Part shown: one piece after another, positions 33,017 to 44,204 of the stretch | Layout: every line of letters begins with the position of its first letter | Numbering within the stretch: the first letter of the stretch is position 1 | From: Podocnemis expansa | Taxonomy: Eukaryota > Chordata > Testudines > Podocnemididae | Direction of reading: 5' to 3' | NCBI GenBank assembly: GCA_007922195.1 | Contig: ML681997.1 | Span: forward strand, 10,131,429-10,195,428 | DNA: 64,000 nt | Notes under the pieces: model-generated | Database searches by the model: none | What the model was told of the DNA's origin: nothing | What the model saw: only the letters and a program-made list of their open reading frames with translations | Made by a program: the position numbers and the translations under genes

Positions 33017-34540
33017 CTATGCACAGACTGCCTTAGTGAAGCATGGTTTCCTTGAAGCACCAATTCGCTCCTTCACTGGTCTTCTCTGAAGTTTCCCAAT
33101 TTTCTTTCTGGCTTGGATGAGCTTGCAGATGACTTTCCACAAATCCATTTTGCCATTACAGTGTTGTTTTATGTGACCATCCTCCCAACACTTATAGCAG
33201 ATGATGTCACTTCTATGAGCAGTTTTAAACAGAGCCTCTTGAACTATTGGTGGTACTACCAGCAACTGAATTTTTGGCTTTCACAATGGCATCCCTCCTT
33301 TGACACTGAGAGGATCTGTAAGGCTTTTCCACAATAGTGTGCTGCCAGAGTAGCTTATTCACTTGCTCAGTTAGACACAGCAGACCTTTCTTGAGGCTAG
33401 CTATTTCATCATGGGGTGCAACAGAGATAAGCGTGCATACAGAAGCCACACGTAGGTGACGAGTTTCCCAGGCTGCCAGTCGCTCCTTCTCTTCCCTGAC
33501 ATCCCATACCAGTCTGGAGAAGGGTGGGGGATTGTAGAGTGAATTAGAAAGTTGCAACTTCAGGGCTATTAGACTGCTAGGACAAGCACCCTTTAGTACT
33601 TGCTTCATCTTCACTTGATTCAAGTGAGTATCAAGTACCCCCTTTACCACCAGTTCTTTATGTAATAGCTTCTCTAGATAGCATATGTACTGTGAAAGCT
33701 TTTCACCTTCTTCTTGATACGTGGATCAAAAGTGCAGGTGCAACTCTTCCCCACTCTCAGTAGTCCCACATATATGATCCAGAGCATGTAGATACTCCAT
33801 AGCTCTAGCAGAGGGGTTGCTTGTCCGTAATGATCTGATGACATCAGAGGCTGGTCTCTTGAGACTTTCAGACAGTTTTTGCCTTTTGATATTGCCTGAG
33901 GACTACCATGCCTCCATCATCTGGGTAGCTTGTTCCATCCAAGATTCAAAATAATCCTCCCTAGTAGGGGTAGGTCTTATTCCAGAGAAGACTCTCAGCT
34001 TACAGTACTCAGCTCCTTCGTAGAGTGGATGAGTACAGCACTCCACTAGTTGTCCTAGTGCAGATGAGAGACCTGCTCCCTCAACTGCTACAAATGAAGA
34101 CGTTGGATTAACAACAGTCCTCACGTCTTTTAGCGTCTTTCCCTCTTGTTGCAGCCAAGCATCCAATTTAGCCACAAAATATGAGGTCCCAACTAACAAA
34201 AAGTGTCCTCTTTTGGAACAGTCCCAGGCAGAAACCCAGGCCAGGGACCAATATCATCCACAATACCAACTTCCCATGGCACACACTGTGGGTCTAATTC
34301 AGCAGCCACTCTCACTAATACGGACACAGTTTGGTTGTTAGAATCCCCACAGCAACCATCATTTAGGTCTTTCCAAAGAGTTTCACGCTTTCCAGTGCCT
34401 GATAAATAACAGCATCCTCCGTGTCTATTGGCACCTTACAAAGTATAAAGGCTTGGCTGGGTGGCACTCCTGCCTCTTTACACCAGGACAGGAACTTATG
34501 ACGCTCCATAATGTGGCAGGAAAGATCACTCTGAAGCTCC
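33017..34540 (-). pseudogene. Broken gag with PNMA-like domains and CCHC zinc knuckle
   Basis: Gag is the structural particle protein of LTR retrotransposons. Pieces in order on the minus strand are as follows. The N-terminal part (34,540-34,363; FLSWCKEAGVPP, ILCKVPID) has the layout of the PNMA N-terminal region. The capsid-like part (about 34,030-33,560) shows KLRVFSGIRPTP, FESWMEQATQMMEAW, CGTTESGEELHLHF and YQEEGEKLSQY. A CCHC knuckle CYKCWEDGHIKQHC is encoded at 33,158-33,199. Breaks are a frameshift between 34,363 and 34,199, stops at 33,903-33,905 and 33,726-33,728, and a frameshift between about 33,290 and 33,225. PNMA host genes descend from gags of this kind. This copy is a dead element, not a domesticated gene. 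Confidence 0.8.
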
Positions 34541-34832
34541 CTGCTCGAGTAAGCCTCTAGCAATTTTGGGCACCCCAAGAGCAGTCTCAGGCACCACAGG
34601 AGCAGTCACCAGCAGCTTCCAGATTCAGGCATGCGTTCACTTTCCCAGAATGAAGACCCCCTTCTCCTCTGTGACCCCTGGAGGGGCAGGAAGGGCCTCT
34701 CTCCTATTTCTCCCCCACCAGAGATCATGGGAGTTGTAGTTTCTCAGTGGAAGAATTTGCAGCACATAGGAACTCCTCAAATGTTAGCCTCTTACTTGAA
34801 TTCAAAGAGCCCTAAAGTACAGGGTGCCTACA
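34529..34832 (-). repeat. Partial 5' LTR of the gypsy element
   Basis: This is a direct repeat of 31,629-31,909. Only the first ~300 bp of the LTR (minus strand) are kept. The gag N-terminus follows within about 20 bp, so the rest of the LTR, the primer-binding site and the leader appear deleted. Confidence 0.7.
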
Positions 34833-34838
34833 CTAATC

Positions 34839-36000
34839 ACTCCAAGATGCTGGTTTTAACCTGTGAGACCAGGTCACCTAAGACTTCTGCAGAATGGCAC
34901 ATTGTCTAGCCAAAACACATATTAGCATCCTTGAGGGCTGAGGTCATCCCACGTCTACTGCCTAACTCGTTGGTTATGGTGTGCTTCCACATGGGACCTG
35001 ATGTTCAGCACCAGAAAAGTGCCCAGAGGCTAATCGCAACTCTCCCTGCAGCTGCAACTAGCAAAAGTGCATCAGGAAACAAGCAGAGAATCAGCCAATG
35101 GATCAGATTCAGTAAAGCTGAGGACCAGCATTTCAAATACTCAGCATCCAAAACTGGGGCCAGATTTTGACCTAAACACCCAGTAACAGGACATTTATAG
35201 TTCAGTGCCAGGGTGTGATTGCAGACTGAGCAGTCACTCCAGTTAACTTTAATCGAGCTAGCTCAGGCACTGGAACAGCAAAGCCACAACAGTGAGCACT
35301 TCAGTGCAAGACAGCTCAATGAATAATTACCCAGGGCTCCAAAGCTGGTTTCTACAGCCTCTGCTGAAGCATGCACCACTCTAGGACCTGAGCTCACTGG
35401 GGTGGCTATGACTACACAGTGATTAAAAAAAAACCACACACACTATAGCTATCCAAGGTCAGCTGACTCAGATTCATAAGGGGGTCTGGCATCACTGTGT
35501 CAATTCTCAGGAGGTCCACTCAGCAATTGTTAGGCCTATGGCTCAAGTCAGCTGACCCAACCCAGGTGTGGCCTTGTCACAGGTCTTTTGTCTCTGTGTA
35601 GATATCTACTCAAATGTCTAAATGTCCCTCAAGAGTTAAATCACACCCGAGAGCCAGATTTTCCAAAGAGTTCAGAGAGTGATGTACTGACTGGTTTTGA
35701 AAATCTGGGCCCTTTTCTGGTGTGAACGCCAAGTTGCATGGGACCAGGAAGTACACCATAACCAACCAGTTAGGCAGTAGACAGAAGCCATGGGACCACC
35801 TCAGCCCTAGAGGACACTGATATGTGTTTTGCATTAGGCAAAAGAGGTCTCTTCTCATATTCAAGTTTGAATTCCAGCATGATACATAAACTGTCAGTTA
35901 AGAATTCTTTTCTCGAGTGCCTGGTCACTAACATTAATGGAAGTTAGAGCAGGTATTAAAAATGTTGCACACCGTTTGTAGGTTAATTTTTGCAGTGGCC
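34839..36000. other. Intronic DNA with a degenerate MITE-like repeat
   Basis: 35,210-35,420 (TCACTCCAGTTAACTTTAATCGAGCTAGCTCAGGCACTGG) resembles the GTAGAC-type repeats at 1-250 and 50,830-51,245. The remainder is unrecognised. Confidence 0.4.
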
Positions 36001-36019
36001 TCTGTGGTTCTTAGAATAA

Positions 36020-36130
36020 ATAAAGACAAAGGATCTGACTTTGATCTCACACCAGTGTAAGTCTCGAGTAGCACCATTGTACTCAGAGGAATTAAACTGG
36101 TGTAGAATCAGCATGATCTGAGAACAAAAG
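36020..36130 (+). repeat. Old amniote dispersed repeat fragment
   Basis: GATCTGACTTTGATCTCACACC, then CAGAGGAATTAAACTGGTGTAGAATCAG is a familiar short ancient repeat of sauropsid genomes. The class name is uncertain. Confidence 0.45.
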
Positions 36131-36149
36131 ACCCATATTTCAGTTTCCA

Positions 36150-36500
36150 ACTGGGGCATCACTGGTGCCTGGCACACCAGGCACATGCCCCGAATCCAGG
36201 CGTCAGTGCCCTGAATCTCTTGCATGCCCACTGCCTCTCCAAGCTCCATCCCTGGCCAGGTATCCAGGGCCAGGCCAGCCGTGGCAGTGCCTGCCTCTCT
36301 CGGCTGTGTATCCAGGGCCTGGTTGGTCGCGCTGGCGCCTGCTTGTCCAGGCCAGCGATCTGAGCCAGGCACTCACGGCAGCCACTGCCTTGCATGGCCC
36401 CAGCCAGGGATCAGTGGCTGAGGTGGCAGCAGCAGGAGCCTAGGCCCCTGATGAGGCCTTGGGGGGCAGGCCCCAGGCTCTGGGTCTTTTCCCAGGGCAA
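36150..36500. repeat. GC-rich tandem-like block 1
   Basis: Repeating CCAGGGATC/CCAGGCCAG, GGCAGTGCCTGCCTCTC and GGCCAGGTATCCAGGGCC words recur at an irregular 50-70 bp spacing. The block contrasts sharply with AT-rich surroundings and shares wording with 52,780-53,100. All six reading frames are unusually open, which explains several overlapping frames here. None carries a domain. Confidence 0.6.
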
Positions 36501-37033
36501 CAATGCTCCTGGTTTCCAATGTTCAATTCCAGGGACTTTTTTTGAATATTGTACTTATTTATATTTATTTTTGTCATCCATCTGTAGTGATATGAATACT
36601 GCCATCCTCGGTTGCTGGGGAACTGAGCCTAGAATCTACCATGTTAAAAATGCAAGCTACTCCTGCTGGAGTTGGAGAAATAACTTTCTGCTAGCAGCTT
36701 CAGCCGGCCACTGTTATATGAACCAGTCGCTAGAGAACCCCAAGCCTCTTTCCAGCGTGGGTTACCTATTCCCCAAACTGTGGAAGCACTCTCTGAGCAT
36801 TTGAAGGTCAAAGAAGTTCAAATCCCTTTATAGTCCAGCATTTGTAACAATCTCACACCATGGATCATTGTGAGGAGTAAATCCAAAGCCTTCAGTGCTA
36901 AGAGAATAAGGACATATCAGTGGCCATTAATGAAACTAATTCTTTACTTCAGGTGACACAGGATCATGGTTTTAAGCCTGAAGACTCTGAGTTCAATCTT
37001 CAGTGAGGATCATGCTAGAGATCATTACAGTTA

Positions 37034-37452
37034 GGCTACATCTACACTAGGAAAAGTTCATTCTAATTTGTTAATTTGAACTAATAAGTTCAAGTTTAGT
37101 TCGAACTAAGCTCAAACTTATTAGTTCGAATTAACAAAGTGGACTAATTCAACTTAATATTAAGTCAAATTAGTCCACTTTGTTAATTCGAACTAACAGC
37201 CTTTAATTCAAATTTATTACATTCGAACTAAGGGTTAATCCCAGCCTACAGCATCCTTAGTTTGAAATAAGGATCAAACTACAGGTTTAGTTCAAACTAA
37301 CTGGCAGGTCTTATTGATTCAATCTAAGCTTTCATTAGTTCAAATTAAGGAATTCCTTGATTTGAACTAATGAAAGCCTAGTGTAGACAAGGACTAAGTT
37401 AGTTTGAATTAAGCCTCCTTAATTTGAACCAACTTCCAAGTGAGACATAACC
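37034..37452. mobile_element. Palindromic MITE, TTAGTTCGAACTAA type, copy 2
   Basis: The left end is GGCTACATCTACACTAGG and the right end AAGTGAGACATAACC. The interior repeats TTAGTTCGAATTAAC and its complement, including two long near-mirror arms at 37,070-37,200. Non-coding. Confidence 0.7.
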
Positions 37453-37459
37453 TTTGAGA

Positions 37460-38650
37460 TTTTATTTATTGCTGTTAGGCATTTATTATAAGCTGATCAC
37501 CATAGTATTTAGCTTTGAGCCTTGCAACCATACTACAAGGCACTGGGGAGTATATGTTTTGTTACTGATAAGAGAGCAAGTAAATTTTAGAAACTCCTAT
37601 TCTTGATGGCCAACAAATACCAAATGAGGTGGATAGAACTACAGCTGTGCTCCTCCTGGAATATATCGTTGTAAAGCTGGCGTGACTAACAGACATGACC
37701 TTTGAGGGATAAGGGCCTGAACCAGGTCATTGTCACAGTAAGATAATGGTATGGGCTAAATAAGTTATAAGCAGAAGGAAATTGTTGAGGTAAAAGGAAT
37801 TTGCTGTATGTAGCAAAAAGCCAAACAAGAAGATTCTGTACAGAAGCAAAGGAAACAAAATAATTTCCTTAATGTATTTCTGTACCAAGTGCTAGCATCC
37901 TAAGAAATCGGAACAAAGTCATTTATGAAGCACAACAGTTAATTTATCAGGAAGGAGGTATCAATTTATTTGCAGGAGACGCAATGAAAGTGTCACATAT
38001 TAATAATTGAGCCATTTATTTTTGTCCAGGCAAGAATTATGTTTGTTTGCTTTTCCTGATTTTTACCTCCTTTCCATCCCATCATTCGTTATATTGATTT
38101 ACATAAGCATTTAAAGAAATGCACTTTGGGGAATTTTTCCCCAAGTTGTTTGCACAGAGGCATGTTGCTAAAGGAAGACAGTGGTTGAAGTTCTGTTCTC
38201 AGTCGCATAGCTCCTGAGGCTAAATAATGGGGTTGAACCTTTGTGTTCATCCATCTGTTAGTACAGATGGACTGGTCTGAAAGTGGCAGATCACCAGAGG
38301 AAATGATATTACATCTTCCCACTATGAGGCAGATCATGGCTGACCACTACATGTTGTGGAGTGACCAGTTAGCAAGTGTGAAAAATCTGGATGAGGGTGG
38401 GACATAATAGGCACATATGCAAGACAAAGCCAGGAGTACTGGGACTGTCCCAATAAAAAAAAAAAGTCAGGACATCTGGTCAGCCTAACTACATGGGTGT
38501 ACAAAGGGCAAGTGAGCAAGGACGAGTTCTGTCTTGTGCCTTTTAGCGCACAAGACAAGGTGAGGATGATAAAAGGGGCTGAGCTGGGTACAGAAGCCGT
38601 TTCTTCTGAAGCGATATATGTCATGGGGATGCAGGCTACCCCTGCACACT
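37460..38650. other. Intronic DNA, nothing recognised
   Basis: No exon or clear repeat. Confidence 0.4.
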
Positions 38651-38654
38651 TAAA

Positions 38655-39379
38655 GGTATGTCTACACAACACAGAAAGAGGTTTGTTAACTGTTTAACTT
38701 GCTCAGATTAAAATGGAAATAAAGATCATAGCAGTGGCTATGTCTACACTTACACTTTAAATCGAATTAATCATCATTACTTTGATTTAAAGTATTGCAT
38801 TGGCTACACTCGCTTTCCTTAGTTCAAAATAAGGACCTCCCTCAATTTGAAATACGGAAAGGTCATTTAAAAATTATAAAACCTCACTTAAATTTGAAAC
38901 AGTGAAATTGAACTTATTAGTTCGATTTAACACAGGGTAGCCATGTTAATTCGAACTAACCATTAGTTCAAATTAACACTGTTTGCCTTTCTTCCTCCCA
39001 GGGTGCCTTCCTCTTTCTATATATTGGGGGGGGGCATGGCCCTTCTTGGGGGCCCATGTTGCCACACCTCCCATGGTGCCCCTCCCCTAAATCAAATTAG
39101 CAAGTCCTGCCCATGGACATGTTAGTTCTATTTGGGTTTCTAGTGGAGCCATGTTAATTCAATTTAACTTAGCTTAATTTAATGATTATTAGTTCAATTT
39201 AATTAATTTAATTTAAGTTAATTCAATTTAACAATTTAAGTGTAGACATAGCGAGTGCGAGTTCTAGCCTATAGGGCAGCCTGGAATTGAATTTGAGTAG
39301 CTAACCAGAGTTAAAAGCCAAGTATTCACTGTTATTTTAACTCAAGTTGGCTAAGCTAAATTAAAAACATACCTTTTTT
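38655..39379. mobile_element. Outer MITE containing a second MITE
   Basis: AAGGTATGTCTACAC at the left and AAAACATACCTT at the right form a perfect 9-bp inverted end (AAGGTATGT / ACATACCTT). About 80 bp of left arm and 125 bp of right arm flank the inner element at 38,737-39,252. Confidence 0.5.
38737..39252. mobile_element. Palindromic MITE, TTAGTTCGAATTAA type, copy 3 (nested)
   Basis: GCTATGTCTACACTTACACTT at the left and AAGTGTAGACATAGC at the right are long inverted ends. The interior holds many ATTAGTTCGAA and AATTTAATT words in both directions. A GC-richer stretch with a G-run (39,025-39,090) sits in the middle. Confidence 0.75.
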
Positions 39380-39984
39380 ACCTTCCAGCTATCCTTCAGA
39401 ACAGGGCTACTCCATAATAAATGCAACGAGGTCCAATGGCTAAAGACATTGGTAGAAAAACTATAATGGAATAACTAGACAGGGTGGGTAGTCAAAGCAG
39501 TTCAGAAAAAGAAAGAATTGAATTAAATCACTGTATGAAACCCAGACTGAAGCCAAATCTTGATTTTTATACAGTTAAGTCATTCCTGGGGTAGAAAATA
39601 TCTGGCTAGCAATGTTTTCCCTTCTCCCATCTACATACCTCTACTGCAGTTGGCACCGAAAGTGGAAGACCTGGAAATCTCATGTAACTTCCTGCCTTTG
39701 TGAAGTTGTTGGCTGGGATTTTCAATAGTGCTTAAGGGAGTTGGGCACCCAGCTGCCATTAAAATTCAGTGAGTGTTAGGCACATAGATATATTGAGCTC
39801 CTCTAGCAATCACCTCCCATACTTGTTTCTGAACTGCTGACTCTTCAGTGGGCCTTCCATTAGTAATGAACACATGCCAAGAAATTGGGGTGTGATTCTC
39901 AAAAGGATAGAGCAACCAGCATTCTGAATGTTGTTTTCCCTGGGCTTAAAAAGAGCCTGTATGGATGCTGGTTAACTCTAATCC

Positions 39985-40165
39985 TTGGCATTTAGTTTCA
40001 TTCCTTTCTGTAAGTTCACCCATCTTCGAAGCATCTGAGGAAGTGGGATTTTCTCCCACGAAAGCTCATGCAAAAAATAAATCTGTTAGTCTTAAAGTGC
40101 CACACAACTCCTTGTTGTTTTTTTACTGGACTAGACTAGACTAACACGGCCATCTCTACATGGTG
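39985..40165 (+). mobile_element. Penelope-like element 3' end, copy B
   Basis: TTCTGTAAGTTCACCCATCTTCGAAGC, the hammerhead-like core, CATGCAAAAAATAAATCTG, TTAGTCTTAAAGTGCCACAC and a CTAGACTAACACGGC tail line up with copies A and E. 5'-truncated, non-coding. Confidence 0.7.
40031..40075 (+). ncRNA. Hammerhead-ribozyme-like motif, best-kept core
   Basis: CTGAGGA (40,035-40,041), then stem II GTGGGA (40,043-40,048), loop TTTTC, TCCCAC (40,054-40,059), then GAAA (40,060-40,063). The 6-bp stem is perfect and the two conserved boxes are intact. GC..GC at 40,064-40,071 could form a two-base-pair stem III, but the U expected after it is not present, so this copy may be inactive. GCAT before the core can pair with ATGC after it. 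Confidence 0.55.
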
Positions 40166-40362
40166 GCTGTAGAAGTCAACACTAAATGTATCACAATACT
40201 TGCCATCACCCCTTCACCAGAAAACCCACAAATCCATAAGGTCAATAGATATACATAGTAGTTAGGTGATGAGCACCAACATAAGACAGAACCTAATCAA
40301 TATACTCCATAGCATTCTGGTGGGATTTATATCAGCCAATTGCCAGAAGAGAAGCATCAATT

Positions 40363-40475
40363 CTGAGACTAAAAAAAATTTATTTATCGCAGGAGCTTTC
40401 TTAGCCTTTAAAAGTGCCACAGCACTCCTCGCTTGTTTTGCTGAGCTAGATTAATGCAGCTACCCCTTTGGAACT
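40363..40475 (+). mobile_element. Penelope-like element 3' end, copy C, decayed
   Basis: AATTTATTTATCGCAGG, TTTAAAAGTGCCACAGCACTCCT, then CTGAGCTAGATTAATGCAGC matches the end of copies A and B. The ribozyme-like core is not kept. Confidence 0.5.
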
Positions 40476-40479
40476 TATC

Positions 40480-41325
40480 AGTTCTGAGCACAGGTCTCTA
40501 GACTGAATTTTATACTGGAGGAGCCATGACCAGAATCACCCCCACCCCCTTTTCTTGATAGGTAACATAGGCACGTTTGCTAGACATAGTTTTCTGTATC
40601 TGATGGTCTGATATCATCCATGAGAGAGAGTTTTAAAGGGAAAATAGATCTTAACCTAGAAGGGAGAAAGGGTATGGGTATCACCTGTGCTGAAAGGAAG
40701 AGAAAAATAAAAATTCATGCAAGTGAAGGAAATTCATTAGTACAAACTCAGCTTCCCTAGAGATCACCACTACAGGATTCTACGTTAATGAAAGACATGG
40801 CTTGCTTGCCATGCCCCACTGTAGAGCAGCACGGCATAACCTTGTGTGACGTTGAATGTTGCCCGTTCATTCTTCATAGATGTGACTCTCATCAACATCT
40901 TTAAAATATTTCTTCCATTAATTAGAAAATAAAAACAAGATAAACTAATGGTAAAATGGATTACATAGTGATCAAATTAAGCTGCCACCAACATTTTGCC
41001 ACTGAAAAAATAGGATATGCAGGCTCATTTGTTCTCTGTGGTAACCACAGTCCAAGAATGATAAGATAAATGCAGTTCAGTTGGGTCTCTAGCAGAAGCA
41101 TGGAAGCAAATAAACATTTCGTCAATAGGGTTTTGTTTGTTTTGTTGTGATGTGGCAAAAACTAGGGTTGTCCAACACCAACACCTTGAGCATACTAGTG
41201 CAATTATTTTAGGTAGTTTTCTTAATTATTATACATCATCATAGTCCTTGAAAACATGTTTACTATTTAATAAGAAAATATCCTAAATGGTTATTAAATT
41301 TAGTCTAGAAATTGTTTATTATTAA
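40480..41325. other. Intronic DNA, nothing recognised
   Basis: No exon or clear transposon seen. Confidence 0.4.
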
Positions 41326-41329
41326 CAAT

Positions 41330-41560
41330 AACAACACCGCCACCTAGCACTTTTCATTAGTAGATCTCAATAATGTTTACAAAGATGGTCAGTGTCACAA
41401 CATCCATATTTTACTCAAGGGGAAACTGAGGAACACAGAAACAAGCGACTTGTGCAATGTTACCCAGCAAGCCAGTGGCAAAGCCAAGCATTGAACTTAT
41501 ATCTCCTGTGCCCCAGGACAATGCTCCGTCCAGTAGGCAATCCTGCCTTCCCGTAAAAGC
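41330..41560 (+). repeat. MIR-type CORE-SINE
   Basis: GGGGAAACTGAGGAACACAG, CGACTTGTGCAATGTTACCC, then CAGTGGCAAAGCCAAGCATT is a well-kept MIR 3' half. Confidence 0.8.
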
Positions 41561-41893
41561 ACCTGTCGACCTTTCTTTTGTTGCTCTCCAGCTTGGGGAG
41601 GGATGAGGGTTAGTCAAAGGCTGATTGCATGTGAAATCTAGACTGCCAGATGCGGTTTAATGGACCCTGAAACCTTTCTATTTACTTACTGTTACTGATA
41701 TTTTTTATTATTATTTTCTCTGGAATCTGGACTTTGTCTATATATGACCAAGCAATTTCAACCTTGATGACAAAATAAATTTACTACTCCCCGAGTTAAG
41801 TTCTGCTTCAGCTGCCAAAAGATGTTCCAACCTAAACAACTACAAACATTGTGACCGTCTCAGTCTTAAATTCAGACAGCTTTTTATTTATAC

Positions 41894-42057
41894 CAGGGGT
41901 CTCAAAAATGTGGCCTGTATTTCCTGTGGCCCACAACAACATTATTGTCACTGATATTTGCAATAGGGTTGTATGAAAAGGTTTCAGTGGTGCTGCCCTC
42001 GGGCTAATGTACTAGTCCTCATGCGGCCCTTGTGGTGATTTGAGTTTGAGACCTCTG
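41894..42057 (+). mobile_element. hAT-type MITE copy 3 (CAGGGGTCTCAAA family) with 8-bp TSD
   Basis: The ends are CAGGGGTCTCAAAAATG and GTTTGAGACCTCTG. Flanks are ATTTATAC (41,886-41,893) and ATTTACAC (42,058-42,065), 7 of 8 identical. Interior words match copies 1 and 2. Confidence 0.85.
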
Positions 42058-42065
42058 ATTTACAC

Positions 42066-43700
42066 ACTGCAGGTGAAATCCTGGCTCACTGAAGTGAACT
42101 GAAAAACTCCCATTGTCTTAAGTGGAGCCAAGATTTCAATCTCTCCCTTAAAGTTTAATCATCTCCTTCAGAAATGCCACGCATAGCTTTTGTACCTCCT
42201 TTTCAGTACTACTGAAGACCACACATCTGGACACACTTACTCATGTGAATAATCTTCTGCATGTAAATACACCCACAGCATTCACTGGAACTGTTTGAGT
42301 GTGGTGTTTGCATGATTCCTTTGTTGTCAAGCTTCCTCTGCACATTTTGCCCTCGTGTCAGAAACTATTACATTTCCCCCCTTTGGAAGTAACAGATGTA
42401 CAAGATAAAGGGACAGTGACCCGTCCAAGCATGAGTGCTTTCTGCCACTGACGTAACATGGAATGAATGTTCCATGACTGCAGTCATTATGGACCTGGCC
42501 CGGCTTCCTGAAGTCAATAGGAGCTGTGTCATAAAGTGTGCAAGATTAAGCCATATGTGAGCTCAGCTTAGATCACTAAAATCCTTTACAGAGATTTTTT
42601 TCAAGCAAATGTGCATTTTCCTGCTGTACTTTCAATATCACCATGTTAGATGTCAGAAAGAAATTGCACTATCAATCCACTAACCTTTGTATTTCTAGAC
42701 ATAAATACAAGACTTTAAGGTCATTTCATGGCCCTTGGTTCAGAAAAACAGTTAACCATGTGCTTACCTTTAAGCAGGTTCGTAGTCCTATGGATTTAAA
42801 AAGTTAAGCATATTCTTAATTGCTTTGCTGAATCTGGGCTTTAAGAGTTCACAGGACAGTTATTTTGGTTACAATATGAAGATAATGAGATACATGTCTT
42901 GACAGTGCCTAACAGATTCGGGAGCTTTCTTCTTAACCAGATGTACTTCTAACCACTTTTTATGACAGGCATGCTGCAGTAGTGCTGGGAGCAAAATGCC
43001 AACATTATGACACATTTCATAAAGTGATGTGCAGTTGTCATGTTTCTGTTCCAGAGAAAAATAAATTGTAGGTACAAGATTTAAAAGAGGCAGCTTGTTT
43101 AAAATACACCCCAGTATATTTCAGAGCATGTTTGGGCTACGTTGCATCGTGTTGTCACTCTTCAGCTAAATCCAAACAAAAAGAGGTATCATATAGGATC
43201 AAGTAGCAATTATTCCACTCTAGATAGCATTTGAAGCCTAGCAAGTGTTGGAGGCTTCGTGCAGTTTACAAGTAGCTCTGGATTCCAAAATGATCAAATT
43301 AAAGTGGACAGTATCCAAAGAAAAAATAACGCCAGATTAAGAAAACATGGCCAGTAGGAAGAAGTTAATAGAAATGAATTTATCCAATCTAAAACCAAAA
43401 CAAAAAGGTAAGTATCTACAACTAATCAGCTGCTAGGAAGTTTGGAGGGAAAAGGAGTTATCAAGAGTCCAGGCAAGCAGAAGAAAATTTAGTGGCCTAA
43501 AATGAGGAACATTTTTTTTCCTCTTCAGTAGAAGCGAGTTATAAAAATTAAGGCAACTAAAGAAACTGAATAAACTGCCACAGGAGGTTGCTTATAACAT
43601 CTGCCATGGCTAGTTCTGTATTCAGAGTAAGAGTGGGCAGCTAATCAGTGACATTGCCTTAGAAATTTATGAACGCTACCCTGTACTGATAAAAAGGCTG
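42066..43700. other. Intronic DNA, mostly unrecognised
   Basis: 42,070-42,140 (CTCCCATTGTCTTAAGTGG) is a short ancient repeat scrap. 43,560-43,700 may be a decayed LINE tail. No exon recognised. Confidence 0.35.
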
Positions 43701-43711
43701 GTGGTCTAGGT

Positions 43712-44204
43712 CAGCGGGTCTCAACCTTTCCAGGCTACTATACCCCTTTCAGGAGGCAGCTTTGACTTACGTACCCCCAAGTTTCACCTCACTTAAAGGC
43801 TACTTGCTTACAAAATCAATCATAAAAAACACAAAAGTGTCTCAGCATGCTATTACTGAAAAATTGTTTACTTTCTCATTTTACCATATAACTGTAAAAT
43901 AGATTGGGATATAAATATTGTGCTTACATTTCAGTAAGTAGCATACTAAGCAGTATGAAGAAGCTCCTCATATTCAAGCATCTGACAAAGTCGGATTTTC
44001 TCCAACACAAGCTCATGAGATAAATAAATCTGTTAATCTATAGAAGTGCCAGAGGACTGCTTGTTTGTTTTAATTTATATCGACTTTTCTGGTGCTATTT
44101 ATCTAGCCTCTTGTAAAAGTAGGCAAATTTCTAGATAAATTGATGTACCCTGGAAGGCTTCTGCACATCCCCAAGGTTCGCATATCACTGGTTGACAACA
44201 ACTG
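43712..44204. mobile_element. hAT-type element (CAGnGGTCTCAACC family) with TSD, hosting a Penelope insert
   Basis: The ends are CAGCGGGTCTCAACCTTTCC and GGTTGACAACAACTG. Flanks are GTCTAGGT (43,704-43,711) and GTCTATGT (44,205-44,212), 7 of 8 identical. The interior has the GTACCCCCAAGTTTCACCTC and GATGTACCCTGGAAGGC stretches typical of a widespread sauropsid hAT family. The interior is split by Penelope-like copy D. No transposase coding sequence. Confidence 0.8.
43972..44078 (+). mobile_element. Penelope-like element 3' end, copy D, nested in hAT
   Basis: CAAGCATCTGACAAAGTCGG, CTCATGAGATAAATAAATCTG, then GTGCCAGAGGACTGCTTGTT lines up with copies A and B. The hammerhead-like core is decayed (CTGACAA, broken stem). 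Confidence 0.6.

Larger units (their letters stand above)
31074..34832 (-). mobile_element. Ty3/gypsy LTR retrotransposon with PNMA-like Gag, internally deleted
   Basis: The element reads on the minus strand: partial 5' LTR, broken gag, the C-terminal tail of integrase, then a 3' LTR. It is bounded by CTAATC on both sides (31,068-31,073 and 34,833-34,838), consistent with a target duplication. The minus-strand LTR starts TGTAGGCACC. Its far end, read inward on the plus strand, is TGTGGCATGG, a short imperfect inverted pair. Protease, reverse transcriptase, RNase H and the integrase core are missing, so only about 3.8 kb remains. Confidence 0.75.

Noticed and set aside
33225..34199. A domesticated PNMA gene
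   Set aside because: Stops at 33,903 and 33,726, frameshifts on either side, LTR repeats and a flanking target duplication show a dead retroelement.
40363..40475. Independent tRNA-derived SINE families (the CAAGGAGTC and CTAGACTAACACGGC repeats)
   Set aside because: They are colinear with the 3' module downstream of the Penelope GIY-YIG remnant at 44,213-44,523, and no tRNA-like A/B boxes were seen.
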